A program made the translations under genes and the position numbers. A stretch of 64,000 nucleotides of DNA from Pseudomonas sp. ok272. GTDB taxonomy: Bacteria > Pseudomonadota > Gammaproteobacteria > Pseudomonadales > Pseudomonadaceae. Where the stretch lies: NCBI RefSeq assembly GCF_900109995.1, contig NZ_FOCB01000016.1, forward strand, positions 4,443-68,442, in the 5' to 3' direction. A model generated the notes under the pieces. The model worked only from the letters and a program-made list of their open reading frames with translations. It did not search any database and was not told where the DNA came from. How positions within the stretch are numbered: position 1 is the first letter of the stretch; each line of letters starts with the position of its first letter. Below are positions 35,462-43,399 of the stretch, piece by piece.

Positions 35462-37500
35462 ACGGTGGCTCCTGGGGTTGGACAAACGCCTTCGAGGCAG
35501 GCCTCGCAGACGGGACACAGGTCCGCCGCCAGGGCTTTGCTGGCGGTCATGAGTCGCCGCTGTGACGGGGCGATGGCGGGGGTCTCGGGGATCAGTGAGG
35601 CGGCGACCATTGCCGAGACCGGGATGCCGCCCAGTTCAATGGCGCTGCTGCTGAAGATCCCGCCGGGGCCGATCACGATGTGCTGGCCACCCGCGAGCAG
35701 GGTCAGGCTGGCGCCGGCATCGAGCGTCAGGTGCGCGCCGGCCTTGATGTGCACGTGTTGGCCGGCGTCGATGACCAGCGATTGTTCGACGCGGGTGTGG
35801 CTGTTGGCATCGACCTGCAGGTGATCGTCGGCCTTGAGCCGGGTCATGCGGTTGCCAGTGACGGTGCGGTGGTCCTCGGCGCGGAGCTGGGCGACGCTGT
35901 TGCCGCTGATGATTTCGTGCCGCTCGTTGCCCACTTCCAGGCGGCTGTCGTTGCCGATTTTCTGCTCCATGTCGCGCTGGGCGCGCAGGTAGATCAGTTC
36001 CAGGCCGGCGCGGTCTTCGAGGTGCAGTTCGTTGGCGCCGTCGCCGTTGGGCGAGGTCCGCGAGCGGAACACGCTGCGGGTCTTGTTGGCGGGCAGCGGG
36101 TAGGGCGGCGGGTTGGCGCTGTTGCTCAGGCAGCCAGTGACGACGGGCTGGTCGGGGTCGCCCTCCAGGAAGCTGACCCGCACCTCCATGCCGATGCGCG
36201 GCAGCAGCATGCTGCCGTAGGCGTTGCCCGCCCAACCGGACGCCACGCGTAGCCAGCAACTGCTGTGCTCGTCGAGCTGACCTTCGCGGTCCCAGTGGAA
36301 CAACACCTTGACCCGGCCGTGTGGGTCGCAGTGGATGTCGTCGCCTTCCGGGCCGGTGACCCGCGCGGTCTGGCTGCTGAGCACGGGTTTTTCGTAGACC
36401 TTGGGCGAGCGGTAGAACGCGTCCCAGGGAGTGGCGACAAAGCGGTTGCGATAGCCCTGGGAGAAACCGTCGGTGGGCTGGAAGGTGTCGCTCTGGCCCT
36501 CTTCGAGGACTTGCGGTTGGCGGCCTTGATGCTGCACCGAGGTCACCAGCCAGCGGTCATTCCACTCGGCACGCGGGTGTTCGACCAGTTGCAGGTAGTG
36601 CCCGCTGATCAGGTTCGGCTGGTCGCTCTGGCCTTCGACCTCGCAGTAGCGGATGCGGTGCCGTTCCAGGGCGCGGCGGGTCAAGCGCTTGCCGTGCTCA
36701 CCGTCCTGGAAACCGCCGGGGTAGCGGTAGTCCTCCAGGTCGGGATGGACGTTGTCGATGTCGGGCCGGTGCTTGGTCTCCAGGGTGTAGCGCGCGTTTC
36801 TGAAGTTGTAGTCGCGGCGCGTGGTGCGGCTGGCCTGGGTCGCCAGGCTCAGGGCAAAGCGTTGGACCATCGGGTCGTCGGCAACCAGGCCTGAGTCATG
36901 TCGGTAGGGCGTCGGCGGTTCGAGGCTGAGAAAGTGGCTCTGGTCGTCACTGAACACCAGCAGGTGTTCGGTGCGGCTGTGGCGGAAGTGGTAGTGCAGG
37001 CCTTCCTCGTGGCACAGGCGCTGGATGAAATCCAGGTCGGATTCCTGGTACTGCACGCAGTACTCGCGCGGCGGGTAGACGTTGCTCAACTCAAACAAGC
37101 CCTGGTCGCTGAGAATCCCGTGTTCCTTGAGGAGATTGGCGATGATCTGCGGCACGCTCAGGTGCTGGAAAATGCGTTGGTTGATGCGGTGCTGCAGGTA
37201 GGCCAGGCGTGGCACCAGCGTGAGGTGGTAATGGGTCTGGCGCCGGTTGGTGTCGCCCTGGGTAATGCGGTGGATCCGCCCGTGGATGCCTTGCCCGGTT
37301 TCATTGAAGGCCAGGAACGCGGGTTGGTGCAGCAGGTGCTCCAGGTCCAGGTCGCTGCGGTACCAGACCAGTTCGACTTCAACGGCGTAAGGTTGGCTGA
37401 TGGCTTCATGGCCGATAAACGACAGCACCTGGAGGTCATGCTTGGCGTCGAGGATGGTCAGGCTGAAGCGGGCGTGGGGCTGGGCGTGAGGCGTGATCAT
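35458..37500 (-). CDS. vgrG: Type VI secretion tip protein VgrG (TssI)
   Basis: 680-residue spike protein: an N-terminal gp27-like part (residues 1-380, with ISQPYAVEVELV, FNETGQGIHGRIHRI and QYQESDLDFIQRLCHEEGLHYHF), the gp5-like OB fold (about 390-480, PEGDDIHCDPHGRVKVLFHWDREG and RVASGWAGNAYGSMLLPRIGMEVRVSFLEGDPDQP) and a C-terminal triple beta-helix with repeated hydrophobic/His segments. The last about 90 residues are extra and end with a Cys-rich tail (CPVCEACLEGVC). No tss structural genes are in the window, so this is an orphan VgrG module served by a T6SS elsewhere. Confidence 0.93.
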   Translation of the reverse strand: MITPHAQPHARFSLTILDAKHDLQVLSFIGHEAISQPYAVEVELVWYRSDLDLEHLLHQPAFLAFNETGQGIHGRIHRITQGDTNRRQTHYHLTLVPRLAYLQHRINQRIFQHLSVPQIIANLLKEHGILSDQGLFELSNVYPPREYCVQYQESDLDFIQRLCHEEGLHYHFRHSRTEHLLVFSDDQSHFLSLEPPTPYRHDSGLVADDPMVQRFALSLATQASRTTRRDYNFRNARYTLETKHRPDIDNVHPDLEDYRYPGGFQDGEHGKRLTRRALERHRIRYCEVEGQSDQPNLISGHYLQLVEHPRAEWNDRWLVTSVQHQGRQPQVLEEGQSDTFQPTDGFSQGYRNRFVATPWDAFYRSPKVYEKPVLSSQTARVTGPEGDDIHCDPHGRVKVLFHWDREGQLDEHSSCWLRVASGWAGNAYGSMLLPRIGMEVRVSFLEGDPDQPVVTGCLSNSANPPPYPLPANKTRSVFRSRTSPNGDGANELHLEDRAGLELIYLRAQRDMEQKIGNDSRLEVGNERHEIISGNSVAQLRAEDHRTVTGNRMTRLKADDHLQVDANSHTRVEQSLVIDAGQHVHIKAGAHLTLDAGASLTLLAGGQHIVIGPGGIFSSSAIELGGIPVSAMVAASLIPETPAIAPSQRRLMTASKALAADLCPVCEACLEGVCPTPGATV

Positions 37501-37616
37501 CCGATGTTCCTTGTTAGCCGTCGAAATGAGGCGAACGCTAACAAGAAGCTGGAGCTGAATAAGTAGGATGATTCTTTAGAGTTGGAGGGAAAGGGCTAAA
37601 AAATCTGTAGGTGATT

Positions 37617-37636
37617 GATGCCCTGTGCTGGGCATC
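37617..37636. other. 7-bp hairpin near the nba operon end
   Basis: GATGCCC-TGTGCT-GGGCATC, about 55 bases past the last nba gene on its strand. On that strand a T-run begins 17 bases after the stem, too far for a normal intrinsic terminator. It may still help end or stabilise the transcript. Confidence 0.35.
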
Positions 37637-37690
37637 CCGACACTCCCCGCTGCAGCGCTGGGCAACGGGGAGACGGCAGCGCCCGGTCAA

Positions 37691-38677
37691 TCAGAGGGCG
37701 AAGAATGCCTGGGCATTGCCCCCCAGGATCTGCGCCTTGCTGGCCGGGTCCAGCGCCGGATGTTCGATCACGCCGGCGCCAATGCGCTGCTCGCCCAGCG
37801 GGAACGGCGCGTCGGAACCGAGCATCACCCGCTCGCTGCCCATCACCTCCACCAGCAACTTCAACGCGCCCGGATCGAACACCGCCGAGTCGACGAAGAA
37901 GCGCTTGACGTAGCTCGACGGCACGTTCGGGCAGTCTTCGCGCACGATGTCGCGGTGTTGCCAGGCGTTGTCGACGCGCCCCAGCAGGAAGGCGAATCCG
38001 CCGCCGCCATGGGCGAAGCACAGGCGCAGTGACGCCGGGATGCGTTCGAAGGCGCCGGAGAGGATCAGCGACAGGATGCCCAACTGGGTCTCGGCCGGCA
38101 TCGCCACCAGCCACGGCAGCATCCACTTGCGCATGCGCTCGCCGCCCATCATGTCCCAGGGGTGGACCAGCACCGGGATGTCGTCTTCGGCGCAGTGGGT
38201 GAGGAAGGTCACCAGGCCTTCGTGGTCCAGGTCGAGGTTGCCGACGTGGTTGCCGATCTGCACGCCGACGTGGCCGGCGGCCTTGGCCCGGCTGGCCTCC
38301 GCGCAGGCGGCGTCGATGTCTTGCAGCGGCACCTGGGCCAGGACCTTGAGCCGGTCGGGGGCCACGGCGGTCATGTCCAGGGCACGGTCGTTCATCAGTT
38401 GGGCCCAGGGCAGGGCACGTTCAATCGGCGCGTCGTAGCCGAACATCACCGGCGTGGCGCACATGATCTGCACGTCCAGGCCTTGCTCGTCGAGGTGCTC
38501 GATGCGCCGGTGCATGTCCCACAGCACGTCATGCACCGGACGGAACGCGTTGTCGCCGACCATGATCTGCCCGGTGCGGCCGCTGGTCTGCAACCAGGGC
38601 CCGCGCTCGGGGCTCAGGCGCGCGGCCTCGGCCTGGCTGATGGTGGGGAAGAAGTGCGAGTGCATGTCGATTTTCAT
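37691..38677 (-). CDS. nbaD: 2-amino-3-carboxymuconate-6-semialdehyde decarboxylase
   Basis: 328-residue amidohydrolase-fold enzyme that decarboxylates the ring-cleavage product of 3-hydroxyanthranilate to 2-aminomuconate semialdehyde. The zinc ligands are visible: His6 and His8 in MKIDMHSHFFP, the His in PVLVHPWDMMGG, and the Asp in MLGSDAPFPLGE; the catalytic-type FAHGGGGFAFLLGR is present. Last gene of the nba-like operon; its ATG overlaps the dioxygenase stop (38674-38677). Naming follows the P. fluorescens KU-7 nba genes, as recalled. Confidence 0.92.
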   Translation of the reverse strand: MKIDMHSHFFPTISQAEAARLSPERGPWLQTSGRTGQIMVGDNAFRPVHDVLWDMHRRIEHLDEQGLDVQIMCATPVMFGYDAPIERALPWAQLMNDRALDMTAVAPDRLKVLAQVPLQDIDAACAEASRAKAAGHVGVQIGNHVGNLDLDHEGLVTFLTHCAEDDIPVLVHPWDMMGGERMRKWMLPWLVAMPAETQLGILSLILSGAFERIPASLRLCFAHGGGGFAFLLGRVDNAWQHRDIVREDCPNVPSSYVKRFFVDSAVFDPGALKLLVEVMGSERVMLGSDAPFPLGEQRIGAGVIEHPALDPASKAQILGGNAQAFFAL

Positions 38678-39246
38678 GGGCGTTTGACTGCCTCCAGGGT
38701 GCGGTGCCAGGTCTGCCAGTCGCGACCGGGATGGATTTCGCCGCAGCCGGTGCAGCGCCGTTCGGCGTCGCTGGTGGCGTAGAACTGTTCGTACACCGGC
38801 GGCAGGTCGGTGACGATGCTTTGCAGTTGCAACTCGTAGCGCTTGACCACGGTGCCGCAGTGGGCGCAGGACCATTGCAGTGCATCGAACTGGCCTTCGG
38901 GCCGGGCCTTCTCGATCACCAGGCACAGGCTGCCGGGCTCGGGGCGCTGCGGTGAATGGATCACGTGGGGCGCCATCAGGTACATGTCGCCCTCGCGCAA
39001 ATCGATGCGCTCGTATTGGCCACGGTCCCAGATGTTCAGGTAGGCGTTGCCCTTGAACTGATAGAAGAACTCTTCCACCGGATCGTCGTGGAAGTCGGTG
39101 CGCTGGTTCGGGCCGCCGACCACGGTGACCATGGTGTCGGCGTCTTTCCACAACTGGCGATTGCCCACCGGCGGCTTGAGCAGGTGCGCGTACTCTTCGA
39201 TCCAGCGATTGAAGTTCAGGGGTGGACTGAAGTGATGCTTGTCCAT
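38674..39246 (-). CDS. nbaC: 3-hydroxyanthranilate 3,4-dioxygenase
   Basis: 190-residue cupin dioxygenase that opens the ring of 3-hydroxyanthranilate. The active-site iron ligands are His53 and Glu59 in TDFHDDPVEEFF, plus the His in LMAPHVIHSPQR, with the usual two-residue offset from the Ralstonia enzyme. The C-terminus keeps the rubredoxin-like iron site, CAHC and CTGC, of the bacterial type. Sits between the deaminase gene (10 bases upstream) and the decarboxylase gene (4-base overlap). Confidence 0.95.
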   Translation of the reverse strand: MDKHHFSPPLNFNRWIEEYAHLLKPPVGNRQLWKDADTMVTVVGGPNQRTDFHDDPVEEFFYQFKGNAYLNIWDRGQYERIDLREGDMYLMAPHVIHSPQRPEPGSLCLVIEKARPEGQFDALQWSCAHCGTVVKRYELQLQSIVTDLPPVYEQFYATSDAERRCTGCGEIHPGRDWQTWHRTLEAVKRP

Positions 39247-39256
39247 CTTGTTGTCC

Positions 39257-39682
39257 TTAGCGAGTGAGAGGGGCGTAGGCCACGGCCTTGATTTCGATAC
39301 GCAAGTGCGGGTGCGGCAACTGGTGCACGGCCACGGTGGTGCGGGTGGGTCCGGTTTCGTCGAAGTATTCGGCGTAAACCTGGTTGTAGCCAGCAAAGTC
39401 ATTCATGTCGACGAGGTAACTGCACACCTCCACCAGGTCGCCCAGGCAGGCGCCTTCGCTGGCGAGGATGTCGCGGATGTTCTCGATCACCGCCCGGGTC
39501 TGGGCGCGGATGTCCAGGTCGGTGGTGCCCATGGCGTCCACCTCGACACCGGCAAAACTGTTGTCGGGACGCCGCGAACTGGTGCCCGAGACGTAGAGGA
39601 AATCCCCGGCCCGCTTGATGTGCGGGAAGCGCCCGCGCGGGGTGGCCTTGCCGGCGACGACGGTGGATCGATTGAGGTTCAT
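39257..39682 (-). CDS. nbaF: 2-aminomuconate deaminase (RidA family)
   Basis: 141-residue RidA/YjgF-fold protein. The conserved FLYVSGTSSRRPDN, QTRAVIENIRDILASEG and PRTTV-type block (GPTRTTVAVHQLPHPHLRIEIKAVAY) identify the family. Within this operon it is the 2-aminomuconate deaminase that forms 4-oxalocrotonate. Its ATG overlaps the stop of the decarboxylase gene (39679-39682). Confidence 0.88.
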   Translation of the reverse strand: MNLNRSTVVAGKATPRGRFPHIKRAGDFLYVSGTSSRRPDNSFAGVEVDAMGTTDLDIRAQTRAVIENIRDILASEGACLGDLVEVCSYLVDMNDFAGYNQVYAEYFDETGPTRTTVAVHQLPHPHLRIEIKAVAYAPLTR

Positions 39683-40467
39683 ACGTGTGCTCCCTGGCGT
39701 GCCGCGACGCTGAAGCCGCACTCGCCGTAGCCGGCAATCTCGACACTGACGTCGTCGCCAGGGGTCAAGGCTTCGGCGGCGGTGGCGGCGCCGGCCATGA
39801 TCAGGCTGCCGGCGGGCAGGGCGATCTCGGCCTTGGCCAGCAACTGCGAGGCTTGCACCAGGCTGCGCAACGGATGGCCGAGAATCGCTGCCGTGGAACC
39901 GGCTTGCACGACCCGGCCGTTGATACGCATCAGCACCCCGGCGTTGGCCAGGTTGGCGAAGTCCCGGGACCAGGCGCCGACCACCAGGCCGGAGGATGAG
40001 CAGTTATCGGCGACCACGTCTTCCAGGCTGAACGTGAACGCCTGGTAGCGTGAGTCGATGATCTCGATGGCCGGGGCCACGGCTTCCAGGTAGTCCACCG
40101 CTTCGAGCGCCGTCAGCGGACGGTCGATGGTGCGCCGGGTGATGAAGCACACCTCGGGTTCGGCCCGTGGGTGGATGAAGCGTTGCGGGTCGACCACACC
40201 GCCATCTTCTTCAAGCATGGCGTCGGTGAGCCAGCCCCAGATCAGGCTGTCGACGCCCATCTGGATCATCTTGGCGCGGCTGGTGAAACCCAGCTTCAGG
40301 CCGATCATGCGCTCGCCGGCGTCGTAGCGATGCTGCATCGAGGCGCGCTGGATCTGGTAGGCCTCGTCGAGGCTGAACGGTGCCTGGGTACTGAACTGGG
40401 CCAGGGCTTCGGCCTTTTGCGCGGCCTGGTCCAGGGCCCTGGCGATGTAGGCGATGTCGGTGGTCAT
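39679..40467 (-). CDS. nbaG: 4-oxalocrotonate decarboxylase
   Basis: 262 residues of the 2-oxopent-4-enoate hydratase / oxalocrotonate decarboxylase family: GLKLGFTSRAKMIQMGV, the metal-binding RAEPEVCFI with its Glu pair, and SSSGLVVG. Position between the deaminase and aldolase genes and the NbaG order argue for the decarboxylase, making 2-oxopent-4-enoate; the second family member at 42561 would be the hydratase. The two are hard to separate by motif alone. Confidence 0.85.
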   Translation of the reverse strand: MTTDIAYIARALDQAAQKAEALAQFSTQAPFSLDEAYQIQRASMQHRYDAGERMIGLKLGFTSRAKMIQMGVDSLIWGWLTDAMLEEDGGVVDPQRFIHPRAEPEVCFITRRTIDRPLTALEAVDYLEAVAPAIEIIDSRYQAFTFSLEDVVADNCSSSGLVVGAWSRDFANLANAGVLMRINGRVVQAGSTAAILGHPLRSLVQASQLLAKAEIALPAGSLIMAGAATAAEALTPGDDVSVEIAGYGECGFSVAARQGAHV

Positions 40468-40488
40468 GGGTGGTGCTCCGCTTCTCCT

Positions 40489-40575
40489 GTGGGAGCGAGC
40501 CTGCTCGCGAAAGGGTGGGTCAGCCAACAGTGATGTTGATTGGACTACCGCGTTCGCGAGCAGGCTCGCTCCCAC
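40489..40575. repeat. REP doublet inside the nba operon
   Basis: Inverted arms in the 131-bp gap between the aldolase and decarboxylase genes, the only large gap within the operon. REPs inside operons can stabilise upstream mRNA or lower downstream expression. Confidence 0.9.
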
Positions 40576-40598
40576 AGGGGGGGTTATGGGGGGTTGGG

Positions 40599-41618
40599 TT
40601 AGCGCTTGAGCAGGTCCAGGGCGACGTCGACGATCATGTCTTCCTGGCCTCCGACCATCCTGCGCTTGCCCAGCTCTACCAGGATGTCGAGGGTCTTGAG
40701 GCCGTACTTGGCGGCGGCGATTTCGGCGTGGCGCAGGAAGCTGGAGTAGACCCCGGCATAGCCCAGCGCCAACGTCTCGCGGTCGACCCGCACGGGGCGA
40801 TCCTGCAGCGGGCGCACGATGTCATCGGCCGCGTCCATCAAGGTGTAGAGGTCGGTGCCGTGGTTCCAGCCCAGGCGTTCGGCGGCGGCGATGAACACTT
40901 CCAGCGGCGCGTTGCCGGCGCCGGCGCCCATCCCGGCCAGGCTCGCATCGATGCGGTCACAGCCTTCTTCGACGGCAGTGATCGAGTTGGCCACCCCCAG
41001 CGACAGGTTGTGGTGCGCGTGCATGCCGGTCTCGGTCTCGGGCTTGAGCACCGCCTTGAACGCGCGGAACCGATCACGCACGTCCTGCATGCTCATCGCG
41101 CCACCGGAGTCGGCCATGTACACGCACGTCGCGCCGTAGCTCTCCATCAGTTTGGCTTGGGCGGCGAGCTGCTCGGCGGGGATCATGTGGCTCATCATCA
41201 AGAAGCCCACGGTGTCCATGCCCAGCGCGCGGGCGTACTCGATGTGCTGGCGGGACACGTCCGCCTCGGTGCAATGGGTGGCGATGCGCACCACCCGTGC
41301 CCCGGCGTTGTAGGCCGCCTTCAAATCGTGGACCGTGCCGATCCCGGGCAACAGCAGGGTGGTGATCTTGGCGTGGCTGAGCACATCCGCCGCCGCTTCG
41401 ATCCACTCAAGGTCGGTGTGGGACGCGAAGCCGTAGTTGAAGCTCGACCCTTGCAGGCCGTCGCCGTGGGCCACTTCGATGGCATCGACGCGGGCCTTGT
41501 CCAGGGCACGGGCGATGTCCTGCACGTTCTGGATCGAATACTGGTGACGAATCGCATGGCTGCCATCGCGCAGGGTCACGTCGCAGATGTAGAGCTTTTT
41601 GCCGGGGTTGAAGGTCAT
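40599..41618 (-). CDS. nbaI: 4-hydroxy-2-oxovalerate aldolase
   Basis: 339 residues, DmpG/BphI type: a TIM barrel beginning LYICDVTLRDGSHAIRHQYS (the LRDG..A metal/substrate motif), with MHAHHNLSLGVANS (metal-binding HxH) and the C-terminal communication domain for the partner dehydrogenase. Cleaves 4-hydroxy-2-oxovalerate to pyruvate and acetaldehyde. Eleven bases downstream of the acetaldehyde dehydrogenase gene, its channelling partner. Confidence 0.93.
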   Translation of the reverse strand: MTFNPGKKLYICDVTLRDGSHAIRHQYSIQNVQDIARALDKARVDAIEVAHGDGLQGSSFNYGFASHTDLEWIEAAADVLSHAKITTLLLPGIGTVHDLKAAYNAGARVVRIATHCTEADVSRQHIEYARALGMDTVGFLMMSHMIPAEQLAAQAKLMESYGATCVYMADSGGAMSMQDVRDRFRAFKAVLKPETETGMHAHHNLSLGVANSITAVEEGCDRIDASLAGMGAGAGNAPLEVFIAAAERLGWNHGTDLYTLMDAADDIVRPLQDRPVRVDRETLALGYAGVYSSFLRHAEIAAAKYGLKTLDILVELGKRRMVGGQEDMIVDVALDLLKR

Positions 41619-41629
41619 CGTAAGGCTCC

Positions 41630-42568
41630 TCAGGCATTAAGCATCGACTGCGCCATGCGCTCGGCGGTGGCCAAGGCAGCGGAGGTCATGATGTCGAGAT
41701 TGCCAGCGTAGGCCGGCAAGTAATGGGCGGCGCCTTCGACCTCAAGGAAGATCGACGTCTTGAGCCCCGAGAAGGTGCCCAGGCCCGGGATGTGCAGCGG
41801 TGCGTCCTCGGAGATCACGTCGAACTGCACGTTTTGCTTGAGGCGATAGCCCGGCACATAGGCCTGCACCGCAGCGGCCATCGCAATGATCGAGGCCTCG
41901 ACCTCGGCGGGGTTCGCCGCTGCCGACAGCACGAACACCGTGTCGCGCATCATCAACGGCGGCTCGGCCGGGTTCATCACGATGATCGCCTTGCCCTTGC
42001 CGGCGCCGCCGATGACTTCGATGGCCTTGGACGTGGTCTCGGTGAACTCGTCGATGTTGGCCCGGGTGCCGGGGCCGGCGGACTTGCTGGCAATGGAGGC
42101 CACGATCTCGGCGTAATGCACGCGGGCGATGCGCGACACGGCGGCCACCATCGGGATCGTCGCCTGGCCGCCGCAGGTGACCATGTTGACGTTGAGCTGG
42201 TCCAGGTTCTGTTCCAGGTTGACCACCGGCACGCAGTACGGGCCGATGGCGGCGGGGGTCAGGTCGATCAGGCGGATACCGGGCTTGATAGCTCGCAGGT
42301 ACGCGTCGTTCGCCACGTGGGCGCCGGCCGAGGTGGCATCGAACACGAAGTCGATGTCCTTGAACACGTCCATCCGCGCCAGGCCTTCAACCCCTTCGTG
42401 GGTGATCGCCACGCCCATGCGGGCGGCGCGGGCCAGGCCGTCGGAGGCCGGGTCGATGCCGACCATCACTGCCATCTCCAGGTGCCTGGCGTTGCGCAGG
42501 ACCTTGATCATCAGGTCGGTGCCGATGTTGCCGGAGCCGATGATCGCGACCTTGAGTTTGTCAGTCAT
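41630..42568 (-). CDS. nbaJ: Acetaldehyde dehydrogenase (acylating)
   Basis: 312 residues, DmpF/BphJ type: an N-terminal NAD fold VAIIGSGNIGTDLMIKVLR and the catalytic cysteine in VNMVTCGGQATIPMVAAVSR. Converts acetaldehyde from the aldolase to acetyl-CoA. Its start overlaps the stop of the hydratase gene by eight bases. Confidence 0.93.
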   Translation of the reverse strand: MTDKLKVAIIGSGNIGTDLMIKVLRNARHLEMAVMVGIDPASDGLARAARMGVAITHEGVEGLARMDVFKDIDFVFDATSAGAHVANDAYLRAIKPGIRLIDLTPAAIGPYCVPVVNLEQNLDQLNVNMVTCGGQATIPMVAAVSRIARVHYAEIVASIASKSAGPGTRANIDEFTETTSKAIEVIGGAGKGKAIIVMNPAEPPLMMRDTVFVLSAAANPAEVEASIIAMAAAVQAYVPGYRLKQNVQFDVISEDAPLHIPGLGTFSGLKTSIFLEVEGAAHYLPAYAGNLDIMTSAALATAERMAQSMLNA

Positions 42569-43382
42569 GTTCAGCGCTCCGCTCGAAGGCAGCGGTGACG
42601 CTGCCCAGGCCCTGGATGTGGGCAGTAAACACCTGGCCCGGTCGTGCCGCGACCATCGGCCCCAGCGCCCCGGTCAGCAGGATGTCGCCGGCGCGCAACG
42701 GCGTGCCGAAACGCACCAGCGTGTCGGCCAGCCACAGGGCGGCGTTCAACGGGTTGCCCAGGCACGCGGCCCCGGCGCCGACCGATACCGGCTCGCCGCC
42801 CAGGGTCATGCTCATGCCGCAGCGTACCAGGTCCAGTTGCGCCAGTTGCACCGGGCGGCTGCCCAGCACGAACAGGCCCGACGAGGCGTTGTCGGCGATG
42901 GTGTCGACCAGGCGGATGTCCCAGTTGGCGACGCGGCTGCCGACAATCTCGATGGCCGGCAGGGCAAAGGCCGTGGCGCGGATCAGGTCGGCGACGGTGT
43001 GCCGTTCGTGGCACAGGTCGTGTTCCAGGACCAGGGCGATTTCGGCCTCGACCTTGGGTTGATGGGTGTCGACCCAGGCAATCGGTTGATCGTCACCACG
43101 GGCCATGCTGGCGAACAGTTGGCCGAAGTCCGGCTGATTGACCCCCAGCTGTTGCTGCACGGCGCGTGAGGTCAGGCCGATCTTGTGCCCGACCGGGCGC
43201 TGGCCGGCCTCGATGGCCGCTTGGTTGTTGTACTGCTGCACGGCGTAGGCCAAGGCCACCGGGTCGGCCGAAGGGTCGGCGGCCAGCGCCGTGGCGATCA
43301 GCTCGCGCACGGGCGCGCAGGGCTGGCCGTCGCGTTCGGCCTGGCGCAGCCGAACGGCTGCTTCGATGAGAGCTGCATGCAT
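42561..43382 (-). CDS. nbaH: 2-oxopent-4-enoate hydratase
   Basis: 273 residues of the hydratase/decarboxylase family: GHKIGLTSRAVQQQLGV, the Glu pair in KVEAEIALVLEHDL, and SSGLFVLG. Hydrates 2-oxopent-4-enoate to 4-hydroxy-2-oxovalerate, the aldolase substrate. Seventeen bases after the dehydrogenase gene upstream. KU-7 has nbaX between E and H; there is no room for it here. Confidence 0.87.
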   Translation of the reverse strand: MHAALIEAAVRLRQAERDGQPCAPVRELIATALAADPSADPVALAYAVQQYNNQAAIEAGQRPVGHKIGLTSRAVQQQLGVNQPDFGQLFASMARGDDQPIAWVDTHQPKVEAEIALVLEHDLCHERHTVADLIRATAFALPAIEIVGSRVANWDIRLVDTIADNASSGLFVLGSRPVQLAQLDLVRCGMSMTLGGEPVSVGAGAACLGNPLNAALWLADTLVRFGTPLRAGDILLTGALGPMVAARPGQVFTAHIQGLGSVTAAFERSAEHD

Positions 43383-43399
43383 GAGTGAGGCTCCGGGGC

